Shown: in pieces, positions 9,320 to 19,660 of the stretch
Numbering within the stretch: the first letter of the stretch is position 1
Layout of the letters: each line of letters begins with the position of its first letter
NCBI GenBank assembly: GCA_022606425.2
Contig: JAHDVF020000661.1
Coordinates: 434,001-498,000 of the forward strand
DNA from: Lepidostoma basale
Lineage: Eukaryota; Arthropoda; Insecta; Trichoptera; Lepidostomatidae
DNA: 64,000 nt
Direction: 5' to 3'
The notes under the pieces: model-generated
Database searches by the model: none
Told to the model about the DNA's origin: nothing
What the model saw: the letters and a program-made list of their open reading frames with translations, nothing else
Program-made: the position numbers and the translations under genes

Positions 9320-9570
9320 AAATACTGCTGCAAAATAATATCACAATTGATTTAATTTCTATGATATTGCCGCGACAGCTGTTTCGCTAACTAATGTTAG
9401 CATCGTCATGTATTCCAATCAACTGTTTTACATTGATTAGCGAAACAGCTTTCGCGACAATTTCAAAGAAATTAAATCAATTGTGATACTCGTATTATAA
9501 CAGTGTTTCAATTATACAGTTCAATGTTGAAATATCAAAGTGTTTCCGCCAAAAAAACTGATTTTTTAAA
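9320..9570. repeat. Alpha element fold-back, decayed hammerheads
   Basis: Mirror arms ATATCACAATTGATTTAAT / ATTAAATCAATTGTGATA surround paired GCGACAGCTGTTTCGC motifs on opposite strands. The minus-strand core reads ATGACGA (C3 changed) at 9403-9409; helix II CTAAC/GTTAG and GAAACAGCTGTC are kept. Outer block GTGTTTCCGCCAAAA matches other alpha copies. Confidence 0.65.
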
Positions 9571-9734
9571 TATGTATTTGCGAACCGCTTTATAAAAGAT
9601 TAGTACATATTTTTTATAACCATCGCCAGTGTTTGGGCGTGGCGCCAATACGATGTTTTAAAAAAAATGCGTTGGTCACCGGTAACCGGATTGGCTACTA
9701 GTGTCATAACTTGAGCAATGCTAGAAAAATATCG

Positions 9735-10395
9735 ACTAACTAACTAACTTATCATCACGCCGTCTCCCCGGAGTGGTAGGCAGAAAGAATGGAACGCCAC
9801 ACTCTTCTGTCTTGACATACTTCTCTCGATTCCTCTACATTCATACATCTTGTCATGCACGCACGTCGATTTTTCCGACTCCTCACGTGACCGACATTAC
9901 ATATTTGATTGATTTGATCGTGCCACGTTTTCCTTGGCCTTCCTCTATTTCTAGCTCCGTTCACGCCGTTTACATATACCTGCTTTACCATTCTGTCATT
10001 ACTCATTCTTTCCATGTGTCCAAACCATCTTAATGACCCTTTCCTTATTTTGTTCATAACACTTTCATTCGCACCACATTCACTTCTTATACTTGCATTT
10101 GTCACTCTATCATATACAGATTTGCCACACATTCGTCTTAGAAATCTCATTTCTACTGCATTTATTCTACTACATCCTTCTTTTGCAGGTTCCATGCTTC
10201 ACTTCTATACATAAGGGTCGGCCCAAGAATACCATTGTGCACTGCCATCTTAGCTTTTTTGGATAGGCTTTTGTTTGCGATGACAACTTTAAGTGTACCA
10301 TCTATTCTGTTGCCTGCCCCAACCCTTCTTTCAATATCCTTCTCCACCCTCCCATCCTTTGTAAACATACTTCCTAAATCTCGAAGTGAGATAAT
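9735..10395 (-). mobile_element. LINE-A, longest copy, frameshifted
   Basis: From the end of the RT domain (LGSMFTKDGRVEKDIERR, AGNRIDGTLKVV, MAVHNGILGPTLMYRSEAW) through a frameshift near 10180 into RMCGKSVYDR, GSLRWFGHMERM, GRPRKTWHDQI and SAYHSGETA, then the TTAG tail (9735-9749 on +). The conserved YLGS/T-type block shows linkage to an RT domain. Confidence 0.88.
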
Positions 10396-10399
10396 TTTT

Positions 10400-10720
10400 C
10401 CTTTAGACCAAGGGCAACGGGAACAGTTCCCAAACACAGTGCAAGGGAAGCTCATCTCTGACAGTTGGGCGGGAAAATTAAAACTTGAATAGTTAATGAG
10501 AAGTCTAACTTCCATCAAGGCACAGGCGAGCGTTGGGGCCGAGCGCGCGCCCGCTCCGCTGACACGTTTACTCCCTTTGACTGGGCGAGGGAAACGGTGT
10601 CAGCGAACAAATAAAGGTGTCGCTGGATACGCTCGGACTCGACGCTTGTCTGAGTTCGAGATTAAAACTCTAACACAAGGAAAAGGAGAAACTTTTTACT
10701 TACTTCTCGCGAATTGTACT
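10400..10720. other. GC-rich island of unknown nature
   Basis: Contains GGGGCCGAGCGCGCGCCCGC and other CpG-dense runs in an otherwise AT-rich region, directly upstream of the 5' truncation of the LINE-A copy. Not repeated in this window. Plus-strand ORF 10496-10732 and minus-strand frames show no recognisable domain. It could be a promoter/first-exon island or part of an unidentified element. Confidence 0.4.
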
Positions 10721-10796
10721 TACTTGATCTGAAAAATGTTGAAATATTCGATTCTCTCTGCTAGTGCTTACTCGTTTAACGGGAATATCCACGGGC

Positions 10797-10913
10797 GACC
10801 TTCGTGGCAGAGTGGCAACACCAATGACTGCCACACATATGGTTTTGGGTTCGATTCCTGGCGATGACAGTGTGATTCTAACAGAAGTGTAGAATTCACG
10901 TGGCAAAAATAAA
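10797..10913 (+). mobile_element. SINE-1, truncated variant
   Basis: Head GACCTTCGTGGCAGAGTGGC with B box GGTTCGATTCCTGG and the start of the body (GTAGAATTCACGTGGCA), ending in an A/T-rich tail. Together with 24195-24371 it forms a subfamily with a GCAGAGTGGCAAC A-box region. Confidence 0.75.
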
Positions 10914-11049
10914 TACTACATAATATTTTTTTTGCATTTTATTACAGCCTTTTAAATGTAGTAAAATCAATATAAAATAATTAGTATTTATAAAAACGTA
11001 TATTAAATTTTTTGATAAATTGATAATGCTCTTGCAAAACCAATAATTA

Positions 11050-11262
11050 AATAGTCCTCGTTTTGGCCGAAACACTGTGATACTTTAACATTATAAACTG
11101 TTAAATTAAAAAAAAAACTTTGTTTTATATATCACAATTGTATTTTTATTTTTGATGATAGCTGGTTCGTCAACCTATGTTGACATCATCAGGTGTTACA
11201 ATAAAATTATAATTGTGATACATAAAACAAAGTTTTATTTTATTTTAACAGTTTATAAAGCT
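11050..11262. repeat. Alpha element fold-back
   Basis: Begins GTTTTGGCCGAAACACTGTG, with arms AACAAAG / ACTTTGTTTTATATATCACA. The minus-strand motif has CTGATGA (11186-11192), helix II GTCAAC/GTTGAC with loop ATAG, but GAAC replaces GAAA and ATC replaces GTC, so it is probably inactive. Confidence 0.65.
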
Positions 11263-11384
11263 AATAATGTCACTCTTGTGAAATATAATGAAACTTCTAG
11301 AAAATAATACCTTTTAAGAATGTACCTACTAAATATCTAATATATAACATTTATAAGTAAAAAAAAGAATAAGATAACATACTT

Positions 11385-11615
11385 CATTTATCGTTTCTTG
11401 AATAATGATATAAACTTCATATCAAATAATTAATATAAATGAAAACGTGTGTCTTCTGAGAGTTTTATTAAGTTTTATATGGAATGACGTAACTCGAATA
11501 TATAAACGATCCCGGACACATTTGATACTGCCTTAGAAGGGCGAAATATGCCATTCCATACAAAACTTAATAAAACTCCTAGACGACTAGACGTTTTCAT
11601 TTATATTAATTATCA
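11385..11615. repeat. Beta element fold-back
   Basis: Outer arm ATCGTTTCTTGAATAATGAT, ATGAAAACGTGTGTCTTC, GAGTTTTATTAAG on the left and the inverse on the right. Centre: TTTGATACTGCCTTAG AAGGGCGAAA TATGCC on +, with changes at A9 and the cleavage site. The left motif is replaced by unrelated sequence. Confidence 0.6.
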
Positions 11616-11879
11616 CACTTATACACCATATTATACACCATAATTATACACCAAATTCAAAATATTGACAGTGCAATTGTTATGCACTACCCCTTAATGT
11701 GTGATTAGTAGCCAGGTAATTAAAGGTAACAGTACAAAATAAAGAAAAACTATCCACATTCATATTAAGCGCCTTTCCTATCTGTTTAAGAATAAAAATA
11801 ACTTTAAAATTTAACTCAAAGGCGAAAAAATGCGTTGCGGTTTTGAGAATCTCTTTATTTTGATCGCAAAGAACTAATA

Positions 11880-12115
11880 ACCAACCTGAACCAACCTCCC
11901 TCCAGTGATGCCGGTGAAAAGAGTAAATCAGTTTGCTGAACATCGGAGATCGACATCTTTCATATTATACAAAACTCTTGAATAAAGAGTATCTTGTCTT
12001 CCTATAGTTAAACCATCTCTCATAAATTATTTATATTTTACCTGTTCTTATATAGATGTCTTAAACAATAAATATGTTTGTAATGTTTTTTGAAAAAAAA
12101 TATCTGATTTGAAGT
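11880..12115 (+). mobile_element. LINE-B, decayed 3' end
   Basis: Traces of the RTNLP...PV(G)R block, GAGATCGACATCTTTCAT, the 3' UTR (AAACCATCTCTCAT, TTTTACCTGTTC) and a weak tail (ATATCTGATTTGAAG). Confidence 0.65.
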
Positions 12116-12304
12116 ACATGCATGCCTGTTTGAATCCCTAGATTATTAATTAAAATTACTCAAAATTTTAATTCCGTATATTTAAATTATAAAACATAAA
12201 AATTAAGTGTATTATTCTAAAATAATATTATGATTTTTATTGTGTCTTTGTTTTTATCACGCACAAAGAAATTAACATTTAAATTTGGTTTTGAACATTA
12301 TCCT

Positions 12305-12420
12305 AACTAGCCATCATGCCGTCTCGCCGAAAGGGTAGGCCGAAAGAATGGACTGCCAAACTTTAACTAATACGGCACTCCATCCTTCTCTTTTCGCCCC
12401 TATTAACACTATCTTTCTTT
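12305..12420 (-). mobile_element. SINE-2, 3' half
   Basis: The minus strand runs GGGGCGAAAAGAGAAGGATG, GTGCCGTATTAGTTAAAG, then the LINE-A 3' end (CAGTCCATTCTTTC...GGCATGATGG). This junction is shared with 44345 and 60027, which identifies a SINE that uses the LINE-A tail. Confidence 0.7.
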
Positions 12421-12999
12421 TTGCAATTCAATTTCTAACTATAATATAATATATTCACATATTGACCAAGACACTAGAGTCGTTTATCGTCAGAAAATTA
12501 TGAAATTATTATAATTCATATCCTTTCATTTTATACAGAGCCTTGCATATGCTGTCTCATTTAACCATAAATATAATTATATTGTCTATTATTTTTTCTA
12601 TTGTCTATGTGCTACAAACAAAGCCAAGAGCTATTAATAGTCGGCGCCAGTTTATGTCCACTAACTTGCATATCATTATACGTATATTTTTTTACTTAAA
12701 CGTTTCAATATATGCTTTCAGAATATATTCATTACATAAGGTGGTCTATTTCTGTTGTTATTATATCAGATATAGACAACACGATGTAAAAGCATTTGAA
12801 ACTTGATTTCAATTATATAATTTGTGACGTAATCGGAATACGATATAGTTAATATATGTAATTAGATACAAACATTAGTTTTATGTATACTAAAGAACGG
12901 TATTCTTATGCTTGTAAATGCTGGGGATATAACGGTGGAGTATTTTAAGTAAACGGGTACCTATTTTGAAATTAAAGTATTATACAAAATAATCACAGT
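12421..12999. other. AT-rich stretch, no feature recognised
   Basis: An 87-codon plus-strand ORF (12543-12806) is dominated by I, Y and F codons as expected by chance in AT-rich DNA. Nothing else was identified. Confidence 0.45.
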
Positions 13000-13520
13000 G
13001 GAAAAAGAAGCCGATGGCAGTACACAATGGAGTTCTAGTGCCGACCCTCATGTATGGAAGTGAAACTTGGAGCTGGCAAAATAAGGATGAAAGCAGGATG
13101 AACGCCGTAGAAATGAGATCACTAAGAATAATGTGCGGGAAAACATTGTATGATAGAATACCGAACGATGAAATAAGAAAGAAATGTAAGACAGATGACT
13201 GCATCATGCATAAAATTAAAAAAGGATCCCTGAGATGGTTTGGACATATGGAACGAATGAGAGTAGAATGGTTAAAAGGTTGTATACAAGCAGCGTGAGT
13301 AGAAAAAGAAGGCGAGGACGACCGAGGAAAACATTGCATCACCAAATTAATCAATAACTAAAAGGCGGTCACATTCGAAGTCGGAATAATCGACGTGCGT
13401 GCATGGTACGATGTATGAATGTAGAAGAAACCCGAGAGGTATGCCAGGACAGAGCATTGTGGCGATCCATCCTCTCTGCCTACCCCTCCCGGAAAATGGC
13501 GTGATGGTTAGTTTAGTTTA
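13000..13520 (+). mobile_element. LINE-A, subfamily 2, frameshifted
   Basis: From the KKPMAVHNGVLVPTLMYGSE block through RIMCGKTLYDRIPND and GSLRWFGHMERM, with a short deletion near 13258 that shifts frame, to a truncated LINE-A end and GTTAGTTTAG. The subfamily-2 residues (SWQNKDESRMNAVEM) match 6036-6513. Confidence 0.85.
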
Positions 13521-13982
13521 AGAATCACTTTTTAATCCGCTTAACCGCCCTACCTTTGGGTTATTTCCCGAGAAACGTGCAAAAAAAGCAGGTTTTTTAT
13601 GAATGCTATTTGATTATACATTAATTTAATTTTTTAAATTACAAAACGTCAAATACTCCGCACACTTCGCCTGCCCCTTGTAAAAATATCATATTTATGA
13701 AGACTTGTACTCGAGTGTTGTTGGCACACGCGCGTAACCCTAACAGTTTGTACATTTTAGGTACATTACTTTTTCTCAAGTCAGTCACAGTCATGGTACA
13801 GTCACAGTGAACTTATCACGTACGTTCAAATACGTAGGGTGGTTAAAAAATATTTTTTACGTTGATTGTAATATTCAAAAAAACGCTGTTATTTCTACTA
13901 CTGTGTTTATTTTGTGATATGTTTCCAAGGTATTAAATCATAGTTGTCGGGAGAACTAATTAAACTAACCGAAATAAAATTA
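13521..13982. other. Unassigned flank
   Basis: No repeat match within the window and no convincing ORF. Moderately AT-rich, with GTCAGTCACAGTCATGGTACAGTCACAG near 13779 (short repeated GTCACAGT units). Confidence 0.4.
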
Positions 13983-14415
13983 GGCTTATAAACTGTTAAA
14001 TTAAAAATACTTTGTTTTATGTATCACAAGTCAGCTGTTTCGTCAACCTATGTCAATATAGGTTGACAAAACAGCTGTCACGAAAAATAAAAATACAGTT
14101 GTGATACATAAAACAAAGTTTTCTAATTAAACAGTAAACAATTATAAAGTATTATAGTGTTTCGGTCAAAACAATGGACTAAAATTAGGCTTTCTTTATT
14201 TAGATAATCCATTGTTTTCGCGGAAACACTATGATATTTCAACATTATTAACTGTTTAAAAAACTTTGTTATGAATATCACAATTGATAATATTTTTTCG
14301 CGACCGCTGTTTTGCTAACCGATATAAGCATCGTCAGGTCTTACAATCAACTCTTTTAATATCGTGACAAAATATAATCAATTGTGATATTTTATTTTAA
14401 AAATATTTCTTATTA
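13983..14415. repeat. Two adjacent alpha elements with decayed hammerheads
   Basis: 13983-14190 is a compact hairpin: GTATCACAAGTCAGCTGTTTCG on the left is mirrored by ACAGCTGTCACG...TTGTGATAC on the right, with no CTGANGA box between. 14205-14415 has, on the minus strand, CTGACGA, GCTTATATCGGTTAGC and AAAACAGCGGTC (GAAA decayed). Outer blocks CCATTGTTTT and GTGTTTCGGTCAAAACAATGG match family ends. Confidence 0.65.
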
Positions 14416-14539
14416 TTTTTTTAATTGCAATTATTAATGATTTGGAATATTATTATTCTTTAATGTTTATATTTTTATAATAAGAAATTGAATAGGGAAA
14501 TTAAAAATTACAGAAAATAATGTACGTATTAAATCGTTT

Positions 14540-14585
14540 GTTTAATATAATATGATAAAGAATTTTTTATCATATTATATTAAAC
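14540..14585. repeat. Perfect 20-bp AT-rich palindrome
   Basis: Arms 14540-14559 and 14566-14585 are exact inverse complements separated by 6 nt (GAATTT). A partial direct repeat (ATATGATATGATAAAG) follows at about 14592. No coding or element context was recognised. Confidence 0.75.
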
Positions 14586-14717
14586 AACAATTATATGATA
14601 TGATAAAGAATTTTTTGCGTTTCTAGGGCATTAACAAAAGTGAGCCGTAAGATGGCGATATACGTCAATTGCTTCGACATCAATAATTTAGAAAAAAAAT
14701 TAGAAGAGCGATGAGAA

Positions 14718-14850
14718 AGAATTTTTTTAAATCTTCGACCACCAGCAATCGGATACGTCACAACGTGTGGGGTTCTGGAGGGATCCATCCTCTGCACGTG
14801 CGCATTCCAGTACCTTCTGCGTTGTCTGCCCCATCATACGATTTCTTCAG
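14718..14850 (-). mobile_element. LINE-G-type C-terminal scrap
   Basis: The minus strand encodes QRMDPSRTPH, the RMDxTRIPHA block of the LINE-G group, preceded by a decayed GQTAQKVL-type segment. It is similar to 50190-50260 in the plus-strand LINE-G copy. Confidence 0.6.
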
Positions 14851-15105
14851 TCTAAAAAATGAATTAGCTCATCAAAAAAAGTTTTCTTCAAATCGACATT
14901 TAAGGTCAGGGAGACCTGACAAGGCTTAAGTATAGGAAAATTAGCATGTTTTACAAAAAAACATATAGAAATTTTCAATTGATCGGTTTCGAGTAGTATT
15001 TACTTTTTAAAGTTATATATATCTAAAGAGGATACCAAAAGCCCCAGGCAAACGAAGATCTCAGGAAATCAAATTAAATTATCTGAATTACAACAATCTA
15101 TTCAC

Positions 15106-15338
15106 ATGTTAACGATGTAAATGAAACCAGAAATAGAGGAAGACCGAGGAAAACGTGGCACGATCAAATAAATCAAATATTGAATGTCGGATACGTGAGG
15201 AGTCAGAGAAATCGACGCGCGTGCATGATACGGTGTATGAATGTTGAAGAATATTTCAGGAAAGAAAAGTGTGGCAGTCTATTATTTCTGCCTAACCCTT
15301 CGAGAAGACGGCGTGATGGTTAGTTAGTTAGTAAGTTA
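15106..15338 (+). mobile_element. LINE-A, 3' end with internal deletion
   Basis: Starts in VNDVNETRNRGRPRKTWHDQI, continues to the RCMNVEE block, where a short deletion removes AREICQ, then the SAYP-like end (with changes) and a TTAG tail (one unit altered to TAAG). Confidence 0.8.
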
Positions 15339-15891
15339 TTCACATGTTTGTTAATAGTCAACTTTATAATTTATTTTTTGAATTCATAGTACTCAGTAAA
15401 AGCCGAAAAAATCTAGCGTCATATATTTTTTGTTAAGTCACAAAATGAGACCTGGAAGTTTGCGTAATTTTATAATTGAGTAACTATGCAGAACCCAATG
15501 TGCAGTCTCTTTCTATGTGACTAAATTAGGAACTGAATGTGCAGTCCGTTATTAATATTTAGTGTGCAAGTACCTACCCAGTAATATTATTATTATGTTT
15601 CACGACAATAATGACATTGTTAAAAAATGTAATTGGAATTGTTCATTGCTGGCGACAGTAATGTGACCGGTTGAACTTTTCATACCAAACCGGATCTATG
15701 AAAACGATACGAAACTAATTCATAACGCGTAACGAATAGGTAAGACTGGGTTTGTTTTAAACAAAATGTATCAACAAAGTAGTCGATTCAGTCATAATTT
15801 GTCCTTCGATAAAACTTCTATAAAATATTGTTCATCTATTGTATTAACTTATAACTGTCAAAATAGTCAAAATCTTCTTCTCCTGAGAGTC
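15339..15891. other. Unassigned stretch
   Basis: Contains a loose repeated phrase (GAACCCAATGTGCAGTCTC and GAACTGAATGTGCAGTCCG near 15490 and 15531). No coding potential was recognised. Confidence 0.4.
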
Positions 15892-15977
15892 AAATCAAAT
15901 CAAAACAAATCAAATCAGTTTATTTACTCAAAAGACATTACAAAGTGCATAAATGTTTAAGACATATTGACTACAGG
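15892..15977 (-). mobile_element. LINE-B tail only
   Basis: GTCAAATCAAATCAAAACAAATC then AAATCAGTTTATTTACTC is the inverse of a LINE-B tail and its end-of-UTR. It abuts repeat E with no spacer. Confidence 0.65.
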
Positions 15978-16325
15978 TCAAATAATATATAACATTTTGA
16001 ATGTATACAAATACTTGCAGACGAATACTGGATTAAACCCATTGCGGATTATCATTTTAAGGATTAATTGTATCTCAATAGAGACGAACATGCAAATCGG
16101 AAACAGAATATGGTGGTCGAGGCGTTTACAGGACTTATGACCTGTCATTAGTTGGGTTAGCGCAAGCTTTATGTAATACAACATCCCCATTCCGACCTTC
16201 TTATGACCACTACGCCTGACAAATTTTTGGAAGATGTATACATGCTATAATGTTGGACTACACTTCACATTTTTTAAGTTCAATCTACACTAGCGCCATC
16301 TATTAAGATTGGATTAAGCAATAAG
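15978..16325 (+). repeat. Repeat E, long copy
   Basis: Runs from CATTTTGAATGTATACAAATAC through TATCTCAATAGAGACGAAC, GTTTACAGGACTTATGACC, CATTCCGACCTTCTTATGACC and ends CACTAGCGCCATCTATTAAG. The same order and end occur at 39862-40135. No ORF, A/B boxes or clear inverted termini, so its class is unknown. Confidence 0.65.
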
Positions 16326-16451
16326 CAGAAGATCTTTATTAACGCAATGTGAAAGGCTACCGCCATTAACATACATTGCTAGATAACGCCTGGAGATGTC
16401 TCTCCAATTTTTATGCTATCCCCTTTCCCCTATTATATACATACAACATAA

Positions 16452-16905
16452 AACCAGGAACATATTAGTGATGGTTCGACATTAGAAAGACAAGATACTT
16501 TCTAAAGTCAAGAGTATTTGTCCCCTGAAAGTACCTTCATTAATATGAAAGACGTCGATCTCCGAGGAGACTGCGATTAGCAGACTAATTGCTCTTCCCA
16601 CCGGTGTTACCAGAGGTAGATTAGTTTTGGTGGCCGGTAGGTAAAACAATCTGTGCTGTCGCTGTCGGAGATATCTATCGGGGACAAAAATACCAACATC
16701 CTCCAGTACGGCCGAGTTCTCGAAGTATCCTCTGATTAATCTAAAGATATAGGTTATTAGATGTCCATCTCTTCGAAGCTGTAGAGAATTGGTTCCGAGC
16801 ATTCCTAAAAAAATGCCGTGAGATAGAGCCACGAATAACTACCATACTCCCTCATGCATGGCCTCATCTCAAGGTATAGCTAAAATTGTATCATTTCTAG
16901 GGGTG
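16452..16905 (-). mobile_element. LINE-B, C-terminal fragment
   Basis: The open minus-strand frame includes GMLGTNSLQLRRDGHLI, RLIRGYFENSAVLEDVGIF, RQRQHRLFYLPATKTNLP and SSEIDVFHINEGTFRGQ, then a stop and the first part of the 3' UTR. Upstream (toward 16905) it begins in the YLYMREYG region with changes. The TTTGA tail is missing. Confidence 0.85.
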
Positions 16906-17154
16906 CTGGGTATTATATTTTCATTATAACTACATATGGAAGTACCTTATTTGCCTCTATGAGCAATCGACTTGTGCACTAAGTGTCGTTTCTAACCCTT
17001 AAGAGGTTCGGCGGGAGCGAAACCTGCTGGTTATTAAAAAATAAAATGGTGTGAAAACAAATTGAAAGTGTATTAATATTATGTTTCCTAATGCTTCTTC
17101 TTCTTCTTCTTTCAATAGATCTGACGATCTGTGATACATAAATCATGTCTCGTG

Positions 17155-17700
17155 GGATGATGACGTCCAGCTGCCCCTTCATCTCTTAGGTGATCTTCCA
17201 GGTGGGTGGTGTCCGGAGGGGATTTCATAAGTGGCTGTATATGCAAGTCTGTCACCATCCATTCGGGCTACATATTCCCTTCTCCTTCACCTTCAGTATC
17301 TTCTCGTGGATCTACTCCACCGAACGATATCCTCTATTTTGCAAGTTTTTCATATGTCTGCGTTGCGAACATGATCTAGAAGATTTTTTCCAGTAATTGA
17401 ACTTAGGACCTCATCTCAGATGTTCTTAGAAGACCCTTGATTCGCACAGTGTCGGCCCGCATCTCTACAGCGTACGTCATGATAGGTCGCACGCATGTCG
17501 TATAAATTCTGACCTTGCTGTCGAGACATGCATTATGGCTGCAGATCTCTACTCCTAAATATCTGAAACCTAATACTTGCTCCATAGGTATATCATCAAC
17601 AGCCCGCTTACATCTTGTAGGTTGTCTAGATTTAGTGAGACTTTTTGTTTTGCTCACTGATATAGCCAAATTTTTCCTTTGTGGAATTGAATAATTCAAC
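17155..17700 (-). mobile_element. LINE-G, post-RT fragment
   Basis: The minus strand encodes MEQVLGFRYLGVEICSHN, DSKVRIYTTCVRPIMTYAVE and VRIKGLLRTSEM, then after frame breaks the pieces leading to the GGHHPPGRSPKR-type end. The YLGVEI block belongs to the end of the RT domain, so this includes the RT-thumb junction. Confidence 0.8.
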
Positions 17701-17819
17701 ACCACAAATTATTTCTTCATAGGAAAGAAAATATTAATGTTGTTCATTGAGATTTCTACGTAAAAGGTAATGTAAGCAATTGAAACATTTAAATATTTTT
17801 TAAATATAATATATAGAGG

Positions 17820-18115
17820 GAGTAAGGGGGATCCTATTGACTCTTCGAGCGGTGCATGGCCATCACCGTGGTGATGGCCATGCTACGCTGGAGGATTGAT
17901 CTGATCCCATGTACCTATCCACAACTCCTCGACTTTGGTCTCCCCTGGAAACTATGCGAAATGTTAGAGATCGAGTGTGAATAACCTCGCCAACCCGTCT
18001 GGCAAGCGTGGCGTTGTAATGCCAACCACCCCCCGTATGACATGTCATACATGGAGAAGTATGGAGGAGGCTTATGTCCAGCAGTGGACGACAACGGCTG
18101 TTAATGAATATATGT
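17820..18115 (+). mobile_element. LINE-R, 3' end with a long hairpin
   Basis: Ends in the reading frame MEEAYVQQWTTTAVNE, the AYVQQW terminus common to a widespread insect LINE group. A perfect palindrome with 14-bp arms (17854-17867 and 17870-17883, GT between) lies upstream. The same block occurs inverted at 42320-42665. Confidence 0.75.
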
Positions 18116-18224
18116 TAGTTTCATTTAACTTCTTCTATTTTGGTATAACTACTACTCGAAATCTTTAAATGTATATTTAAACTATATGGTTAAATTTTTT
18201 TTATTATTCCATTAATTCGTTTGT

Positions 18225-18310
18225 TTTCTATAATTTAATTCATTTTATGTGAGTGACATGTTTCGTTATTTCTGTAGTAATATCAAATTTTACATTCGAC
18301 ATCAAAATAC
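18225..18310 (-). repeat. Beta element scrap
   Basis: GTGACATGTTTCGTTATTTC then AATATCAAATTTT: the minus strand gives TTGATAT, helix, AACGAAAC, ATGTC. The helix II sequence differs from other beta copies. Confidence 0.45.
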
Positions 18311-18739
18311 AAAAAAATAAAGCGCGTTAAATAATATATTTAAAGTGTTATTGTGTTCCATTGAGCAAATACTTACATCATTTAGAATATCGTTGGAATT
18401 TTGTAAATTCCAACATTTATTATCATGTTTCCTTTCGTGCCTATAATTAAAACTATAAAAACACAGTTATGTTTCTAAATCGAGAGTAAAACGTTCTCTG
18501 GAGCATTACCCTCGTTTCGTCCGAGAATTTCTTTGCCACACTTACACAGAACATAGGAGCCTAATACACCCGGAGGTAGTACATGACTCTAATGGCACAT
18601 AGCGTCAACGTACTCCCCCAGGGCACATAAACCTTGACCACCCGCCATAATGATATTACGTAGGCAGGAGATCTAAATAACGGCCGCAGCCCAGAGGTAA
18701 ACGGCAATACCATTTAATATTGATATTCAACAAAAAATA
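18311..18739. other. Unassigned, moderately GC-rich towards the right
   Basis: From about 18480 the base composition rises (AACGTACTCCCCCAGGGC, GACCACCCGCC). It may be the unrecognised upstream part of an element, but no family match was seen. Confidence 0.35.
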
Positions 18740-19285
18740 AAAATAAAAATACGATCAACTCGGTGAACCTGTCCCTGTCCTGCGCCGCTCGGAATAGCTC
18801 CTCCACACTTCGGATGTCGGTCCACTCCCTTACGTTTCGCAGCCAGGACATTTGTCTCCTTCCGGGCCCTCAGCGTCCCTCAATTTTTCCCTCCAATATC
18901 AGTTGGAGAAGGTAGTACTTTTCCCCATGCAGTATATGACCCAGATGTGAGATCTTTCGAACCTTGATAGTTGATAACAATTCCCTGTCAACTCTAGCTC
19001 GCCTCAGGACTTCGGTATTGGTAACCATCTCTGTTCAGGGAACTCTGAGCATTCGGCGATGGAGCCACATTTCAAATGCTTCCAGTCTGTTCATTGAGTT
19101 AACTTTCAGGGTCCAAGCTTCACACCCGTACAATAAAACAGACCACACATAGGATTTGATCATTCTCTGGCGGAATTTCAAGTTTACGTTATCATTGCAG
19201 AATAGTGATTTCATTTTATTAAACTTAGCTCTTGCTGCCTCAATTCAGCATTTTATCTTAACATCTGGGTCAAGAGATGGCGTTA
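18740..19285 (-). mobile_element. LINE-J, C-terminal fragment
   Basis: The minus strand reads NRLEAFEMWLHRRMLRV, a VLRRARVDRELLSTIKV block, RKISHLGHILHGEKYYLLQ, LEGKIEGR and a WLRNVREW...SVEELFRAAQDRDRF end, with frame breaks. This is the best J copy in the window. Others are at 7985, 33530, 38030, 48080, 61428 and 62255. Confidence 0.82.
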
Positions 19286-19309
19286 AATTACAAATAACAT
19301 TGTTTTAGA

Positions 19310-19660
19310 CACTAATTATTAAAAAACACGACATGTTTCGGAGGATACCTCCATCTTCAGGTGTAAAAATATAATAAAAACTAAATAAAGAAAGACCTAT
19401 ATAAAAACGCATTTAAAATTCGACATAATAATTCAAATTTAAAAATTAACCTTGGCTATTTAATATAAGTCCTAATAATTATTTTTTTAATAATTATTTT
19501 TTACTTTTTAAATTTTTTAATTTGAATTGTTGTATCGAATTTTCAATACATTTTTGTATTAGTCTTTCTTTGTTTAGTTTTTATAATATTTTTATACCTA
19601 AAGAAGGAGGTATCCTCCGAAACATGTCGCGTTTTTTAAAATATTTTTTAAATAATTAGT
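19310..19660. repeat. Gamma element, complete fold-back
   Basis: The left arm (19310-19460) and right arm (19490-19660) are inverse complements: AAAAACACGACATGTTTCGG is mirrored by CCGAAACATGTCGCGTTTTT. Both continue into AAAGAAAGAC and TCGAATTTTCAATAC stretches. A hammerhead-like motif sits on each arm; the left one is intact. Confidence 0.75.
19324..19367 (-). ncRNA. Hammerhead-ribozyme-like motif, gamma family, intact
   Basis: Minus strand: helix I ACAC/GTGT (4 perfect pairs), CTGAAGA (19354-19360), one extra T, helix II GGAGG/CCTCC with loop TAT, GAAAC (19335-19339), AT, cleavage triplet GTC (19330-19332). Helix III is the palindrome ACATGT, too short for a stable hairpin, so pairing between two copies is expected. 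The partner on the right arm (19594-19632, +) has G5 changed to A. Confidence 0.7.

Noticed and set aside
12980..13354. 124-codon minus-strand ORF
   Set aside because: Shadow of a plus-strand LINE-A copy.
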